Below, one piece after another: positions 11,256 through 22,398 of a DNA stretch of 64,000 nucleotides. Origin of the DNA: Litoditis marina (taxonomy: Eukaryota > Nematoda > Chromadorea > Rhabditida > Rhabditidae); contig OZ038440.1 in NCBI GenBank assembly GCA_964036275.1, forward strand, positions 11,755,690-11,819,689. The letters run 5' to 3'. The notes under the pieces are model-generated. The model was not told the origin of the DNA, ran no database searches, and worked only from the letters and a program-made list of their open reading frames with translations. The translations under genes were made by a program, and so were the position numbers. How positions within the stretch are numbered: position 1 is the first letter of the stretch; each line of letters opens with the position of its first letter.

Positions 11256-11765
11256 GAGTACGTATGCTAGAAGATCCCGGCCCCTTCATCTCATCCTGCG
11301 TCTCTCGCTCTGCCTCACTATGTCTTGTCTCTTACATCCCGGCGGGATGTGAGAGCAGAGAAATAACGTATACTCTGAGAAAGTTTTGACCATGGCAAAC
11401 CCAAAATGTTGAAGAACCGCCCACAATTTTGGGTTTGCCATAGTCAAATCGGAAGTTTGGAAATGCTTTGGTCAAAAAGTACACATCTAATGCTCAAAAC
11501 CAAGAAAACAATGGTTAAGATAACTTCAAACGGTTTTTAAAGCTAGCAAAAGCGATTGTTGTGAACTTATTACTTTTCAAAAAGTTATATAAAGAAATAG
11601 CTAAGCAAAATTCCCGTTGATACGATCAAACAATACAAATATGATCATTTTATAACTGTTTTTGTACTTATACGTCATAAGCTGTACAATGGACAGAAAC
11701 TATAATGTTATTTGAGGAGACGCAGGATGGGATGAAGATGCCGGGTTCTTCTAGCATACGTACTC
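11256..11765. mobile_element. 510-bp foldback element in the spacer, unit 1
   Basis: Inverted ends of about 50 bp start GAGTACGTATGCTAGAAGA and end in the complement. An internal second hairpin at about 11,385-11,447 pairs TGGCAAACCCAAAAT with ATTTTGGGTTTGCCA. No ORF. Copies are at 33,056-33,565 and 59,837-60,346. Confidence 0.8.
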
Positions 11766-12928
11766 AGATTGAATTACGGTGGATCTTACTCCGCTGCGAC
11801 CAGGATAGGTTTGAAACCTTACATTTCGGATGGAAACCATTTCATGGAAACAACAGAACAGCTAGAGATTAAAGTTTGCTAGCACAAACCATAATAACGG
11901 AGAGATATGGGAGAAACGAAAATGAACGAGTGGGTACGGTAGAGACGGTGACCGCGTCCGGTCGGTGAGATGCTGATAGTTTGCTTCCTTGGCTCATAAA
12001 ATGCGACGTTATCTGAAAAGAGATCATTCACGTCATGCAATCATGAGATGTGTTGCAATGTCATAATGGTAACGCAATGGTGACTAAAGGGAAATTCATG
12101 GGAAAGTTAGGGTCATTTTTAGATAACAAGCTTTGTCGAAACGATTTTGTGTGAATAATACACTAAATTGTGTAATGGAACAGGGGTTTTCATTTGTACA
12201 ATGTTCGAAATACGTTTTAAAAAAGGGCGGACCAATCTGATCCGCAGTTAGGGATTAGACTCCTAGACATGAAACTCAAACTGGCTTTGAAGTAAAAGAT
12301 AGACTCCGTTCGAAACTCTCAACTCATTTGTATTCACATTGATGTTCTCGAAGTTCAAAGTCAAATAAGAAAAACAGTTCTTGTGGATAATCGGCACTAG
12401 AACAATTGTATTCATAACATAAAGTTCTGAAACGGTGAAATGTTCATTCCACAATATAAATATTCTTAATCACAATCATCGCCGAAATACAAACATAACA
12501 TTAATTATTTCAAAACGACTATAATAAATGACTGAAACAACTAGTTGTAACTGGCAGTGGCCCAACGGAATATCGAAAAATTCTGGATTGTGAAAGATAA
12601 TGTTAGCAGAACCGCTGACGGTTTTTAGAGACTAGAAGGCAACTAACTGTAAGAGGGAGTTACACTGTTAATAAAATTATTACACACTAGTTTCGTTGAT
12701 TTTTCAATAGATGAATCCAAATACAATAGGAAAAGAAGAAACAAACTAAAAAAATAAATAGGTATACACATACAATGATAAACTAGTGACATTTTGTTAC
12801 ATTTCCCACATTAAGCTGATCTAGTATCACACTGGGGCAGTACAATGGAACAACAATACGTGTACTAGAAAATATATAGGTATACAGACACAATGATAAA
12901 CTAGTTGATATTTGTCAAACTTCCTGCA

Positions 12929-13763
12929 TTAGACCCTAGGGCTTCTTTTGGGAGCGTTTTCGTAGAGTAGGTCCGTGAGCCAGGTAATTAGCAAGAAGTC
13001 GCAGGGCTCCTGGAGACAAACTGAGCACATAGAATGACTACATCCAGAGCATTCCAATTCGATCGAGACTGGAATGAAAAACATATTATTGTTAGAAAAT
13101 TATTACTATTATTATCAGAGAATGTAAACGTGTTACAGGGTTCGAGTTTTTCAAAGCAGGCATATACGGCGATTTTGTTATTCCCAACACAAAATTTACA
13201 GTATAATTCTAATTCCTGCTCAAATTTTCGAGAAATGGTGAAGGACACACTCTGAGACACACCAACGCTACACAATGATTTTAAAAATAAGAAAAACACT
13301 TAACGACCGCCTCAACGCGTTCGTCGTCTCTGAAATTATGTATTTGTAGTTATCATGTGAGTTTTCACCTGTTTGTTGATAAACCGCTACATCTGTCTGC
13401 ACTTAATACTAATATTACCCATGATGAAGCTTAACCAAAAAACCGAAGCCACCTTATAATCGGACAATTATGTGGACCAATCTCGTGTCAACGGTCCTTT
13501 AAACTGCAATTTAATGTATTGCAGTTTATAGGACTGATCGTTGCGATTAGACCACATAATCGTTCTTCTTCAACTTGTGAACAAATACAGGATGACAGTC
13601 AGAATCAAGCAAAACCTGTTGTTGAGTGACCGTTGTGCTTCGACAGTTAGTGAAACAAAATACATAGAACCCACTGGTTTCGTCGGGGACGTGGCAACAT
13701 TCGCACTTTCTTCTCTTGGGTCGACAGATTGTGCTGATCTGATTATGCCTCAGGCGACTCACA
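12929..13763 (-). pseudogene. 3' remnant of the minus BTB gene, unit 1 (exons 7-9 only)
   Basis: On the minus strand the remnant holds exon 7 (13,763 down to about 13,590), exon 8 (13,251-13,137) and exon 9 (13,068-12,929, TAA). Exon 7 has the basic segment, a C-E-C-C cluster and FCFTNC, with CGA where plus copies have TGA. Exon 9 keeps CSGCSHSMCSVC. Exons 1-6 are missing: beyond intron 6 the sequence enters a Helitron-like element and then joins, at 15,350/15,351, sequence that lies upstream of the gene in unit 2. The lost block corresponds to 37,150-43,012. With no BTB domain left this cannot make the full protein. Confidence 0.85.
13452..13573. mobile_element. MITE (TTGAAGAAG termini), right-arm copy, unit 1
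   Basis: Mirror-image counterpart of the MITE at 8452-8572, with one terminus degraded. The shared position in both arms dates the insertion before the inverted duplication. Confidence 0.75.
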
Positions 13764-13833
13764 CTGAAACTCAAAGAGCAGTTAAATAGTTTTTATATTA
13801 TCCACCTATCTCTCACAGTAATATTATTGATAG

Positions 13834-14547
13834 TACGGTTGTTAGAATTGGAATTGGAATTGGAATTGGAATTGATAGAATTGAGATAATCATCCAAAAG
13901 AATTGCAATTCCAATTCTTTTTGTCTGTCGGAAAGAATTGGAATTGCAATTCTAATTCTTTTGTATGTCAAAAAATTTCTGGAATCGCAATTCCAATTCT
14001 TTCGTATATCAGAACAACTGGAATTGGAATCGGAATTGACTTGCTTTTCTCTCAGAATTGATTCAGAATTAATTTACAATTCCATACTGTTTTTCCTTGT
14101 TCATTACCAAATTACCATTGTTCCTTATGTCTCTCGTTCAATGGAACCAAAGTGAACATTGTTTATCTTCGTTTTTTAAAGAAATAAAAACTGACATGAA
14201 GTTGGAAACACAGTAAATTCTAATCAATTCCAATCAATTCCAATCAATTCCAATGGAATTGGAATTGAAAATCTGAGATTTCGAGGAATTGATCGGAATT
14301 GGAATTGGAATTGAGCAGTTTTTGAAAATCTAAAAAAATTGGAATTGGAATTGAGTGGTTTTGCGAATTGCAAAAGAATTGGAATTGGAATTGAGTGGTT
14401 TTCGAGAATTGAAAAAGAATTGGGATTGGAATTGAGTGGTTTTTGAGAAACGAAAAAGAATTGGGATTGGAATTGAGTGGTTTTTGAGAAACGAAAAAGA
14501 ATTGGAATTGGAATTGACTTGGTTTTTGGAATTGATTAACAACCCTA
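13834..14547. mobile_element. hAT-like non-autonomous element filled with AATTGG repeats, unit 1
   Basis: The termini TACGGTTGTTA (TAGGGTTGTTA in unit 2) and TAACAACCCTA are inverted repeats. The flanks ATTGATAG and ATTGATGG look like an 8-bp target duplication, as hAT elements make. Unit 3 has the empty site near 62,400-62,420. The interior is mostly GGAATT/AATTCC hexamer repeat in both orientations plus longer units ending GAGTGGTTTT. It sits in intron 6 of the minus gene. Confidence 0.65.
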
Positions 14548-14803
14548 ATTGATGGTCAATCAATAGGTAATAGTGTTACACATATGAACTGTTTTGAGTT
14601 ATTCACCCTCTTAACCCACACAATAAAAGATATGGTTGGAAAGTTTATGTTTACTATTAGAGACTTGTGTCGGAAATCTCATCGTATCACTATTGAAAGC
14701 CATTTTTGTAGTTTGATCCCTCGGACTTAGGAGTCGTGTACAATGATCAATATATGTCGTGAACAACCCGGTCTTTCTATCCCAACCTGCGTCTCTTCAA
14801 ACA
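14548..14803 (-). other. Residual intron 6 of the minus BTB gene, unit 1
   Basis: Reverse complement of the 3' part of intron 6 of the plus gene (about 7,920-8,180). It ends exactly where the Helitron-like hairpin begins at 14,804. Confidence 0.8.
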
Positions 14804-15350
14804 TCGTGCGCAGCGCGGAGCGCTGCGCAGATTAGTTTTTGTTCAAAGGTCTGCAGACAATACAAAACAGATTATTACAATTTTCTTCAAAGTACGTCGA
14901 CCATTTTCTTAGATTTTTGCATGAATCACTGAAGGGCAACACGTCTACAAGATACTAAGTTCACGTTCCAAGTAGAATTTATTAAGAGGAGTTAGAGGGC
15001 CCAACGTCACGCAAAAATGGCTTCCGTGCGGGGCGGCGGCGGCGGCGGCGGCTGCGGCGCCGGCGACAAAAGTGTCCGCCTCCTCAAATCTCGGCATAGT
15101 TTCGCACAAAATTAACTTTTTCAAAAAATACTTACATTTTTGAAAAGCTCTAAAAAAGTTGAGGTATACGTATTTTTCAGGTATGTCTGAAATTTGAATA
15201 TTACGTGTGAGAGAGCCGAAAATGGTCTCGCAAAAAATCATGGATAGACCGGTTTCGTGAAAATAAAAATGAAAGAACAGTTTAACGTGTAGTAGGAAGA
15301 CGTTTTCCAATGACGAACTCATGACAGGCGGGTACAGCTTGGTTTTCACT
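14804..15350 (-). mobile_element. 3' part of a Helitron-like family II element, unit 1 (first tandem copy)
   Basis: On the minus strand it ends with AAAACTAATCT, a GC-rich hairpin and a terminal A at 14,804, as in the complete element at 36,604-37,737. The 5' part was removed by the 5.9-kb deletion, whose junction is at 15,350/15,351. It contains a GGC repeat near 15,033-15,064 that reads as poly-alanine in a minus-strand frame of 134 codons. That frame is unlikely to be a gene. Confidence 0.75.
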
Positions 15351-16949
15351 TAGAGCAGAACATTCGTAAATTCGGTACTTTTATCATGGGGAAAAGCTAG
15401 AATGGGCGAAATAAGGGAATGAATACTATATATCACGCACTCATTATCCTCCAGTTTCACACAGTTGAAAAGAAGTCTTATACAAATGCATTCACTTTAA
15501 GTGTTTTTGCAGCAGATAACGACATCGGTAATTTGTATTTCTTGCTCAATTTCAAGTACTTGGATCCAGCCCGTACTGTGAAAACTTTGCACGTTGGCGG
15601 CTAGTTTTCGGAGTTGGGGAACTGAATTTCGCGCTAGAACCCCTAGTACGTGAAGGTTTAACGTGAAAAAAGTCTGTTGCACATAATCCACACTGACCAG
15701 TTATGATTTTATGGATCATTAAATTATAATGAAAACTAGGAAGATGAATATATTATACAAAACCACGTTGCTCGTATAAACAAGCTCAACAAATTGTGGA
15801 TATCGGGCTACTCTAGTAATTTATAAAACAAAAAGTCCAAAGGAGAGAGGAAAGAAAAGAGGGAAGAGAGTGAGAGATAAATTTATTTGCACTGTGCAAG
15901 TTCCTAGATTGCCTATTACAAACATTAGTTGCCTTGACATTTCGGGCAAATACCGATCCAAAAGTCAAACACGATGCCCTCATCAGTAGATGACTTGTTA
16001 TAGTTAACCTAGTGAGATTATTTTGAGAAATTAAGCTTGAAATTAAACACGAGTCCATTTACACAAGGGCTAAATGATGACCAGTGACCCAGCTGAGTGC
16101 AAGAGGAGGGTCAGAAGGGTCAGAAAATGGACAGACAATTATCGATCGAACTGTTCGCTGGATCAAAAGTTCACGTCACTGCATCTAGTAATCTAGTAAA
16201 CAGTTGCAAGTCAATTGCATACTTACTTGTGATAAATGGTTTATCAGCAATCACTTTATAGAAGCGTCTAAGAATCAATATTTTAGGCCAACCATTTTTA
16301 AATTTTTAGGCCATCGGAGCACATAATCGTTCTTTAATCATTCGTTCAATCATTCTCCCTTTTACCCCTGAACACCATGTGATACATTAGTTCATGTTTG
16401 TACTATGTGTCGAGTACATGAATGTGTTGAATAAACATTAAATAAAAATATGTGCTCCAGTCTCAACGCTTCAGTCCTTTAAACTGCATACATTTTCAAA
16501 TTGCAGTTTAAAGGACTGATGCGCCGCGATATGCGCTGAGCCTCATGCGATATGCGCTGAGCCTCCCTACACTATGAAGTGAGTGTGAAACACGATTTCT
16601 TGCTATTAAACGCAAACCAAGCTTTCGGAGAAAATCCTCACCTGATGACGTGCTAGAAGTGTATAGATCAGATGATTGGATCAGTTGATTATCTGTGGCA
16701 GATGTGACATGCTACAGATCCTCAAATCTCGATAAAACACTGGAAATAACATAGTTTGGTAATTCAAAACTTTTCAAGAAGAAAGTTCATTTAAAAATAT
16801 CAAACACATCGGTGCGCACGGTTCTGCCTGTATAAACATTCGCGAAGGCAAATTATACTGTAAATCAGTGCTATACAAACGAAGAAGTATAACCGAATGA
16901 AAAAAGAGACGTACCTATCTGCATAAATTTCCGTGTTCAGTTGAGCTTG
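15351..16949. other. Non-coding flank of the minus gene, unit 1 first copy
   Basis: Matches 43,013-44,6xx in unit 2. It holds a hairpin at about 16,467-16,525 (CAGTCCTTTAAACTGC and complement) related to the TTGAAGAAG MITE. Reading frames of 61-81 codons on both strands overlap one another and show no family. I see no gene. Confidence 0.7.
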
Positions 16950-19487
16950 AAAAAGAATTGGGATTGGAATTGAGTGGTTTTTGAGAAACGAAAAAGAATT
17001 GGGATTGGAATTGAGTGGTTTTTGAGAAACGAAAAAGAATTGGAATTGGAATTGACTTGGTTTTTGGAATTGATTAACAACCCTAATTGATGGTCAATCA
17101 ATAGGTAATAGTGTTACACATATGAACTGTTTTGAGTTATTCACCCTCTTAACCCACACAATAAAAGATATGGTTGGAAAGTTTATGTTTACTATTAGAG
17201 ACTTGTGTCGGAAATCTCATCGTATCACTATTGAAAGCCATTTTTGTAGTTTGATCCCTCGGACTTAGGAGTCGTGTACAATGATCAATATATGTCGTGA
17301 ACAACCCGGTCTTTCTATCCCAACCTGCGTCTCTTCAAACATCGTGCGCAGCGCGGAGCGCTGCGCAGATTAGTTTTTGTTCAAAGGTCTGCAGACAATA
17401 CAAAACAGATTATTACAATTTTCTTCAAAGTACGTCGACCATTTTCTTAGATTTTTGCATGAATCACTGAAGGGCAACACGTCTACAAGATACTAAGTTC
17501 ACGTTCCAAGTAGAATTTATTAAGAGGAGTTAGAGGGCCCAACGTCACGCAAAAATGGCTTCCGTGCGGGGCGGCGGCGGCGGCGGCGGCTGCGGCGCCG
17601 GCGACAAAAGTGTCCGCCTCCTCAAATCTCGGCATAGTTTCGCACAAAATTAACTTTTTCAAAAAATACTTACATTTTTGAAAAGCTCTAAAAAAGTTGA
17701 GGTATACGTATTTTTCAGGTATGTCTGAAATTTGAATATTACGTGTGAGAGAGCCGAAAATGGTCTCGCAAAAAATCATGGATAGACCGGTTTCGTGAAA
17801 ATAAAAATGAAAGAACAGTTTAACGTGTAGTAGGAAGACGTTTTCCAATGACGAACTCATGACAGGCGGGTACAGCTTGGTTTTCACTTAGAGCAGAACA
17901 TTCGTAAATTCGGTACTTTTATCATGGGGAAAAGCTAGAATGGGCGAAATAAGGGAATGAATACTATATATCACGCACTCATTATCCTCCAGTTTCACAC
18001 AGTTGAAAAGAAGTCTTATACAAATGCATTCACTTTAAGTGTTTTTGCAGCAGATAACGACATCGGTAATTTGTATTTCTTGCTCAATTTCAAGTACTTG
18101 GATCCAGCCCGTACTGTGAAAACTTTGCACGTTGGCGGCTAGTTTTCGGAGTTGGGGAACTGAATTTCGCGCTAGAACCCCTAGTACGTGAAGGTTTAAC
18201 GTGAAAAAAGTCTGTTGCACATAATCCACACTGACCAGTTATGATTTTATGGATCATTAAATTATAATGAAAACTAGGAAGATGAATATATTATACAAAA
18301 CCACGTTGCTCGTATAAACAAGCTCAACAAATTGTGGATATCGGGCTACTCTAGTAATTTATAAAACAAAAAGTCCAAAGGAGAGAGGAAAGAAAAGAGG
18401 GAAGAGAGTGAGAGATAAATTTATTTGCACTGTGCAAGTTCCTAGATTGCCTATTACAAACATTAGTTGCCTTGACATTTCGGGCAAATACCGATCCAAA
18501 AGTCAAACACGATGCCCTCATCAGTAGATGACTTGTTATAGTTAACCTAGTGAGATTATTTTGAGAAATTAAGCTTGAAATTAAACACGAGTCCATTTAC
18601 ACAAGGGCTAAATGATGACCAGTGACCCAGCTGAGTGCAAGAGGAGGGTCAGAAGGGTCAGAAAATGGACAGACAATTATCGATCGAACTGTTCGCTGGA
18701 TCAAAAGTTCACGTCACTGCATCTAGTAATCTAGTAAACAGTTGCAAGTCAATTGCATACTTACTTGTGATAAATGGTTTATCAGCAATCACTTTATAGA
18801 AGCGTCTAAGAATCAATATTTTAGGCCAACCATTTTTAAATTTTTAGGCCATCGGAGCACATAATCGTTCTTTAATCATTCGTTCAATCATTCTCCCTTT
18901 TACCCCTGAACACCATGTGATACATTAGTTCATGTTTGTACTATGTGTCGAGTACATGAATGTGTTGAATAAACATTAAATAAAAATATGTGCTCCAGTC
19001 TCAACGCTTCAGTCCTTTAAACTGCATACATTTTCAAATTGCAGTTTAAAGGACTGATGCGCCGCGATATGCGCTGAGCCTCATGCGATATGCGCTGAGC
19101 CTCCCTACACTATGAAGTGAGTGTGAAACACGATTTCTTGCTATTAAACGCAAACCAAGCTTTCGGAGAAAATCCTCACCTGATGACGTGCTAGAAGTGT
19201 ATAGATCAGATGATTGGATCAGTTGATTATCTGTGGCAGATGTGACATGCTACAGATCCTCAAATCTCGATAAAACACTGGAAATAACATAGTTTGGTAA
19301 TTCAAAACTTTTCAAGAAGAAAGTTCATTTAAAAATATCAAACACATCGGTGCGCACGGTTCTGCCTGTATAAACATTCGCGAAGGCAAATTATACTGTA
19401 AATCAGTGCTATACAAACGAAGAAGTATAACCGAATGAAAAAAGAGACGTACCTATCTGCATAAATTTCCGTGTTCAGTTGAGCTTG
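16950..19487. repeat. Second copy of the 2,538-bp tandem duplication
   Basis: Same content and order as 14,412-16,949: the AATTGG tail to about 17,085, intron 6 remnant, Helitron 3' end from 17,342 and the non-coding flank. Unit 2 has a single copy of this segment, so the duplication is private to unit 1. Confidence 0.97.
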
Positions 19488-19942
19488 TTCCAATCCAGCT
19501 TGCTGAAATAGGATCGAGAAATGGGTAGGGTGCTGAGCCACGGTTAGCCACTAACCGACCAAGTTGGTATGGTAACGGGTAGAGCGCTTCCCGAAGTCCC
19601 TTTCCCATATCCCACTGAGGGACCAATCATGGACCGAGGTCAGGCAGTCTCATGGCCACTCGCCGGTGCAAACTCGCATGAAAACGATCTCATCAGTATT
19701 CGTCATTGATGAAGGAAATTCAGAATCAGAACTCACAAGTGGTTCAGAACCAATCTAGAAAAAAAGACTATTTAAAAATAGTGTATTACTCTGAATAACG
19801 AAGAGGTTACAAGGGTGGTGTACATCTCCTTTTTCTGTGCATGTAATACAATTTTCAAAAAGTGAAAGTCACTGATAGAAGTACTTGTAACATAATGACC
19901 AATCTTTGAGCAGTCTTACAGTGGAACGAAAATGAATGTGAG
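19488..19942. other. Intergenic stretch before the RT-bearing foldback, unit 1
   Basis: About 450 bp shared with 44,613-45,068. A GC-richer part (about 19,560-19,680) has a GGTAACGGGTAGAGCGC motif that superficially resembles a tRNA D-arm, but no cloverleaf can be drawn. No gene seen. Confidence 0.5.
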
Positions 19943-21704
19943 TTAGTAAAAAGTGGGGGAACCAACAAATGTGTGAGTTCTGTTTGGTTTGACCTCTATA
20001 TCAGCAAAAAATGTATTTCAATGAGTGTCTCGAACAGGAAACAGTTCCCAACAACTTTGCTGATTCAGTGATCACTTTGTTGTTCAAGAAAGGAAATCTT
20101 CTTGATATCAAGAATTTCCGCCCAATCTCTCTATTGTCGACAGTTTACAAAGTCTTTACTACTGTTCTTTGTCGTAGAATGGAAAGAGACTTGGAGGATA
20201 ACCAGCCAGCAGAGCAAGCAGGTTTTCGTAAACAGTTCTGAACGATAGACCACGTGTTTGCCGTACGTGAGCTCATGCAAAAATCATGTGAATACCGCTT
20301 TCCTCTGTACATGGCGTTCGTTGATTATCGCAAAGCATTCGACTCAGTCGAGTTAGACTCAGTGTGGACAGCTCTTTCCAACCAAGGGGTTAACACGAAG
20401 ATAATCAATACAATAAAAGCAGTTTATGCAAAAGCGCAGGCTCATGTCAGGATAGGTACCGACAAAGCACCAGTAGTGGTTCAGCGAGGAGTTCGACAGG
20501 GAGATACCATATCCCCAATGTTGTTCTCTGCTGTTGTCGAAGAAGTCTTCCGCGTCCTTGACTGGGATGAGTACGGTATTCCGATCAGTGGCACAAGACT
20601 CACTAATCTCCGCTTTGCTGATGACATTGTTGTTTTTCTCAGTGTCCTCAAGAACTTCAGCAAATGTTACAAGAGCTGTCAGAGGCCAGCAAGAGAGTGG
20701 GCCTCACAATCAATCATGAAAAGACATTGGTGATGTCAAACTACACTGAAACACCTATCACTGTCGATGGATTGATCCTACTCTATTGTGAAAAGTTCAT
20801 TTATCTTGGACACCGTCTCTCGTTTGAGCTGAACGATACGCCTGAAATACAACGTCGAATTCGTGCGGGTTGGTGTGCTTTCAATCGATACTATCAATTT
20901 CTCACAAGTCGTACCGTTTCATTGGCGCTGAAACGTAAGGTCTACCAGGCATGCATAGAACCAGCGATTCTGTATGGCTGTGAGAAATGGGTACTCCGTC
21001 TCAAAGATCATTCTGCCTTGATTACTGGTCAGCGGAGAATGAGAAAAATGATTGGTGTGACTCTTTTCGATCGTCATACCAACGAGTGGCTTTCGAGAAC
21101 AGTGCGACTACTAGACATTCGTGAACGTGCTGCCATGAGAAAATGGTCGTGGGCAGGACACATCAGCCGCATGGAAAAGGATCGTTGGGCGAAAACGATG
21201 GTGGAATGGTGTCCAATTGACGCACCAAGACCCCCGGGACGACCAAAACAAAGATGGAGAGATGAGTTCGAAGAAGCTGTCGGAAGAAACTGGATGAGGA
21301 TCGCTAGAGAAAAGATGCACACTTGGAAAGATAAAATGTTGCGGCGAATTGTACAGATTCTGATCCCGTAATAAACTATTGTATTATATTGTATCAGCAA
21401 AAAGTGAACGATACGAATCGCTGTGATACTGTAGCAGTAGTATTCTGCAAAAATAGAACGATACCAATGTTGCACAGTGGTTCAGGAAACTCGCATAACA
21501 TTTCGGAAATTGCCGAAGGGTATTTCATGTATACTTCAATGACATGCGTGCGTTGTGAACCATTGTGCAACATTGGTATGGTTCTATTTTTGCAGAATAC
21601 TTCTGCTACAGTATCACAGCAGTTCGTATCGTTCACTTTTTGCTGATATAGAGGTCAAACCAAACAGAACTCACACATTTGTTGGTTCCCCCACTTTTTA
21701 CGAA
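19943..21704 (+). mobile_element. Foldback element, family I, split by an RTE-like insertion, unit 1
   Basis: The left end TTAGTAAAAAGTGGGGG and the right end (complement of TTCGTAAAAAGTGGGGG) are inverted, with long arms on either side of about 21,490-21,540. The left arm is interrupted at TATCAGCAAAAA by the reverse-transcriptase copy. The sub-terminal GTGTGAGTT motif is the one found before the 3' hairpin of the related element at 39,358-41,237. Confidence 0.8.
20011..21391 (+). pseudogene. 5'-truncated RTE-like non-LTR retrotransposon, reverse transcriptase remnant, unit 1
   Basis: The reading carries RT motifs: FVDYRKAFDSV (motif A aspartate), RQGDTISPMLF (motif B) and FADDI (catalytic DD). 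The C-terminal GH-SRM-KDRW and RPPGRPKQRWRDEF block is typical of RTE-type elements. The apurinic endonuclease and 5' half are missing. TGA at 20,239-20,241 and a frameshift near 20,640 relative to the unit 2 copy kill it; the last frame ends TAA at 21,371. The 3' end is AATAAA-like with TATTGTATTATATTG. Target duplications TATCAGCAAAAA lie at 19,999-20,010 and 21,392-21,403. Dead on arrival by 5' truncation, then copied with the segment. Confidence 0.9.
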
Positions 21705-22398
21705 TTGTTCTCTTTTTGCTAGTTGTACTCCTACAACTTCTTATGTTGCCTATTCACAGAGTGGATCTTGTGAACTCAATATATTATTATGGAAATCTTT
21801 GTTTTGTGTGTGCACGAAGCCGAATGCAGACCATAAAATTGCTGGTGTTGTAATATATGTGTTCCCATGAGTCAAAATGTTCAAAATTTCGCACAGATGT
21901 CATAAAAGTTGGTTCAACCTGATTTCCAAAACATGGTGCCATTATTATCGAATGGCGCCAAACGCGGGCGCCTATTGGCGCCAAATGAGAACGACGCTAG
22001 CGAAGTAGGGTGACGACCGCATTCGTTCACAGAGGTCAGAACTATACATTCAGTTGACAAGCGGATTGAGTATCCACATTCTTTGACATTTGGCGCCAAA
22101 AAGCCCGTTTATCCGCCAATTGGCGCCAAATCTGAAAATATTGTTTCTGAACAAAAAATCGTCGGAAACTGTGCTAATTGGTCAAAACCGTTCATTCGAG
22201 TTCTTTTCCACCAATTGGAGTAACATGTATGATTATTTATTCACAAAGCTCAGATTTTTATGAAATAGGTGAAAAGGGTTTGTGGTTTTTACAAGTTTCG
22301 CCAATCACGCCAATTTTAGAGGTCAATTGGCGCCAAAAATAATTTGAAAAACCAGGATCACACCGTTTGAGAACTCGAACCTCGCCCAGTAATCAGAA
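21705..22398. mobile_element. GGCGCC-rich body of a Helitron-like family I element (minus orientation), units 1-2
   Basis: The part from about 21,840 is the reverse complement of the body of the element at 40,140-40,880. It carries six GGCGCC cores, several as TTTGGCGCCAAA-like palindromes (about 21,952, 21,966, 21,974, 22,086, 22,122 and 22,327). The element resumes after the family II insertion, at 23,851, and its 5' foldback is 23,937-24,272. No 3' hairpin is left. No ORF of note. Confidence 0.65.

Larger units (their letters stand above)
9882..12097. other. Palindrome spacer, unit 1
   Basis: About 2.2 kb between the arms without a supported gene. It carries a hairpin MITE at 10,429-10,566 and a foldback element at 11,256-11,765. 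The 75-96 codon frames here cross repeat boundaries and lack introns, domains or a codon signal I would trust. Confidence 0.7.
14412..16949. repeat. First copy of a 2,538-bp direct tandem duplication
   Basis: Every position matches 16,950-19,487 at a constant offset of 2,538 with essentially no differences, so the event is recent. The junction at 16,947-16,949 has TTG microhomology. The copy contains the end of the AATTGG element, intron 6 remnant, Helitron remnant and the flank. Confidence 0.97.

Noticed and set aside
14330..14563. Asn/Ser/Phe-rich ORF in the AATTGG region
   Set aside because: Pure hexamer-repeat translation.
14945..15349. 134-codon minus-strand ORF with a poly-alanine run (also 17,483 and 36,792)
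   Set aside because: The alanines come from a GGC repeat; it lies in a non-autonomous Helitron-like element, and in unit 2 a small deletion changes the frame.
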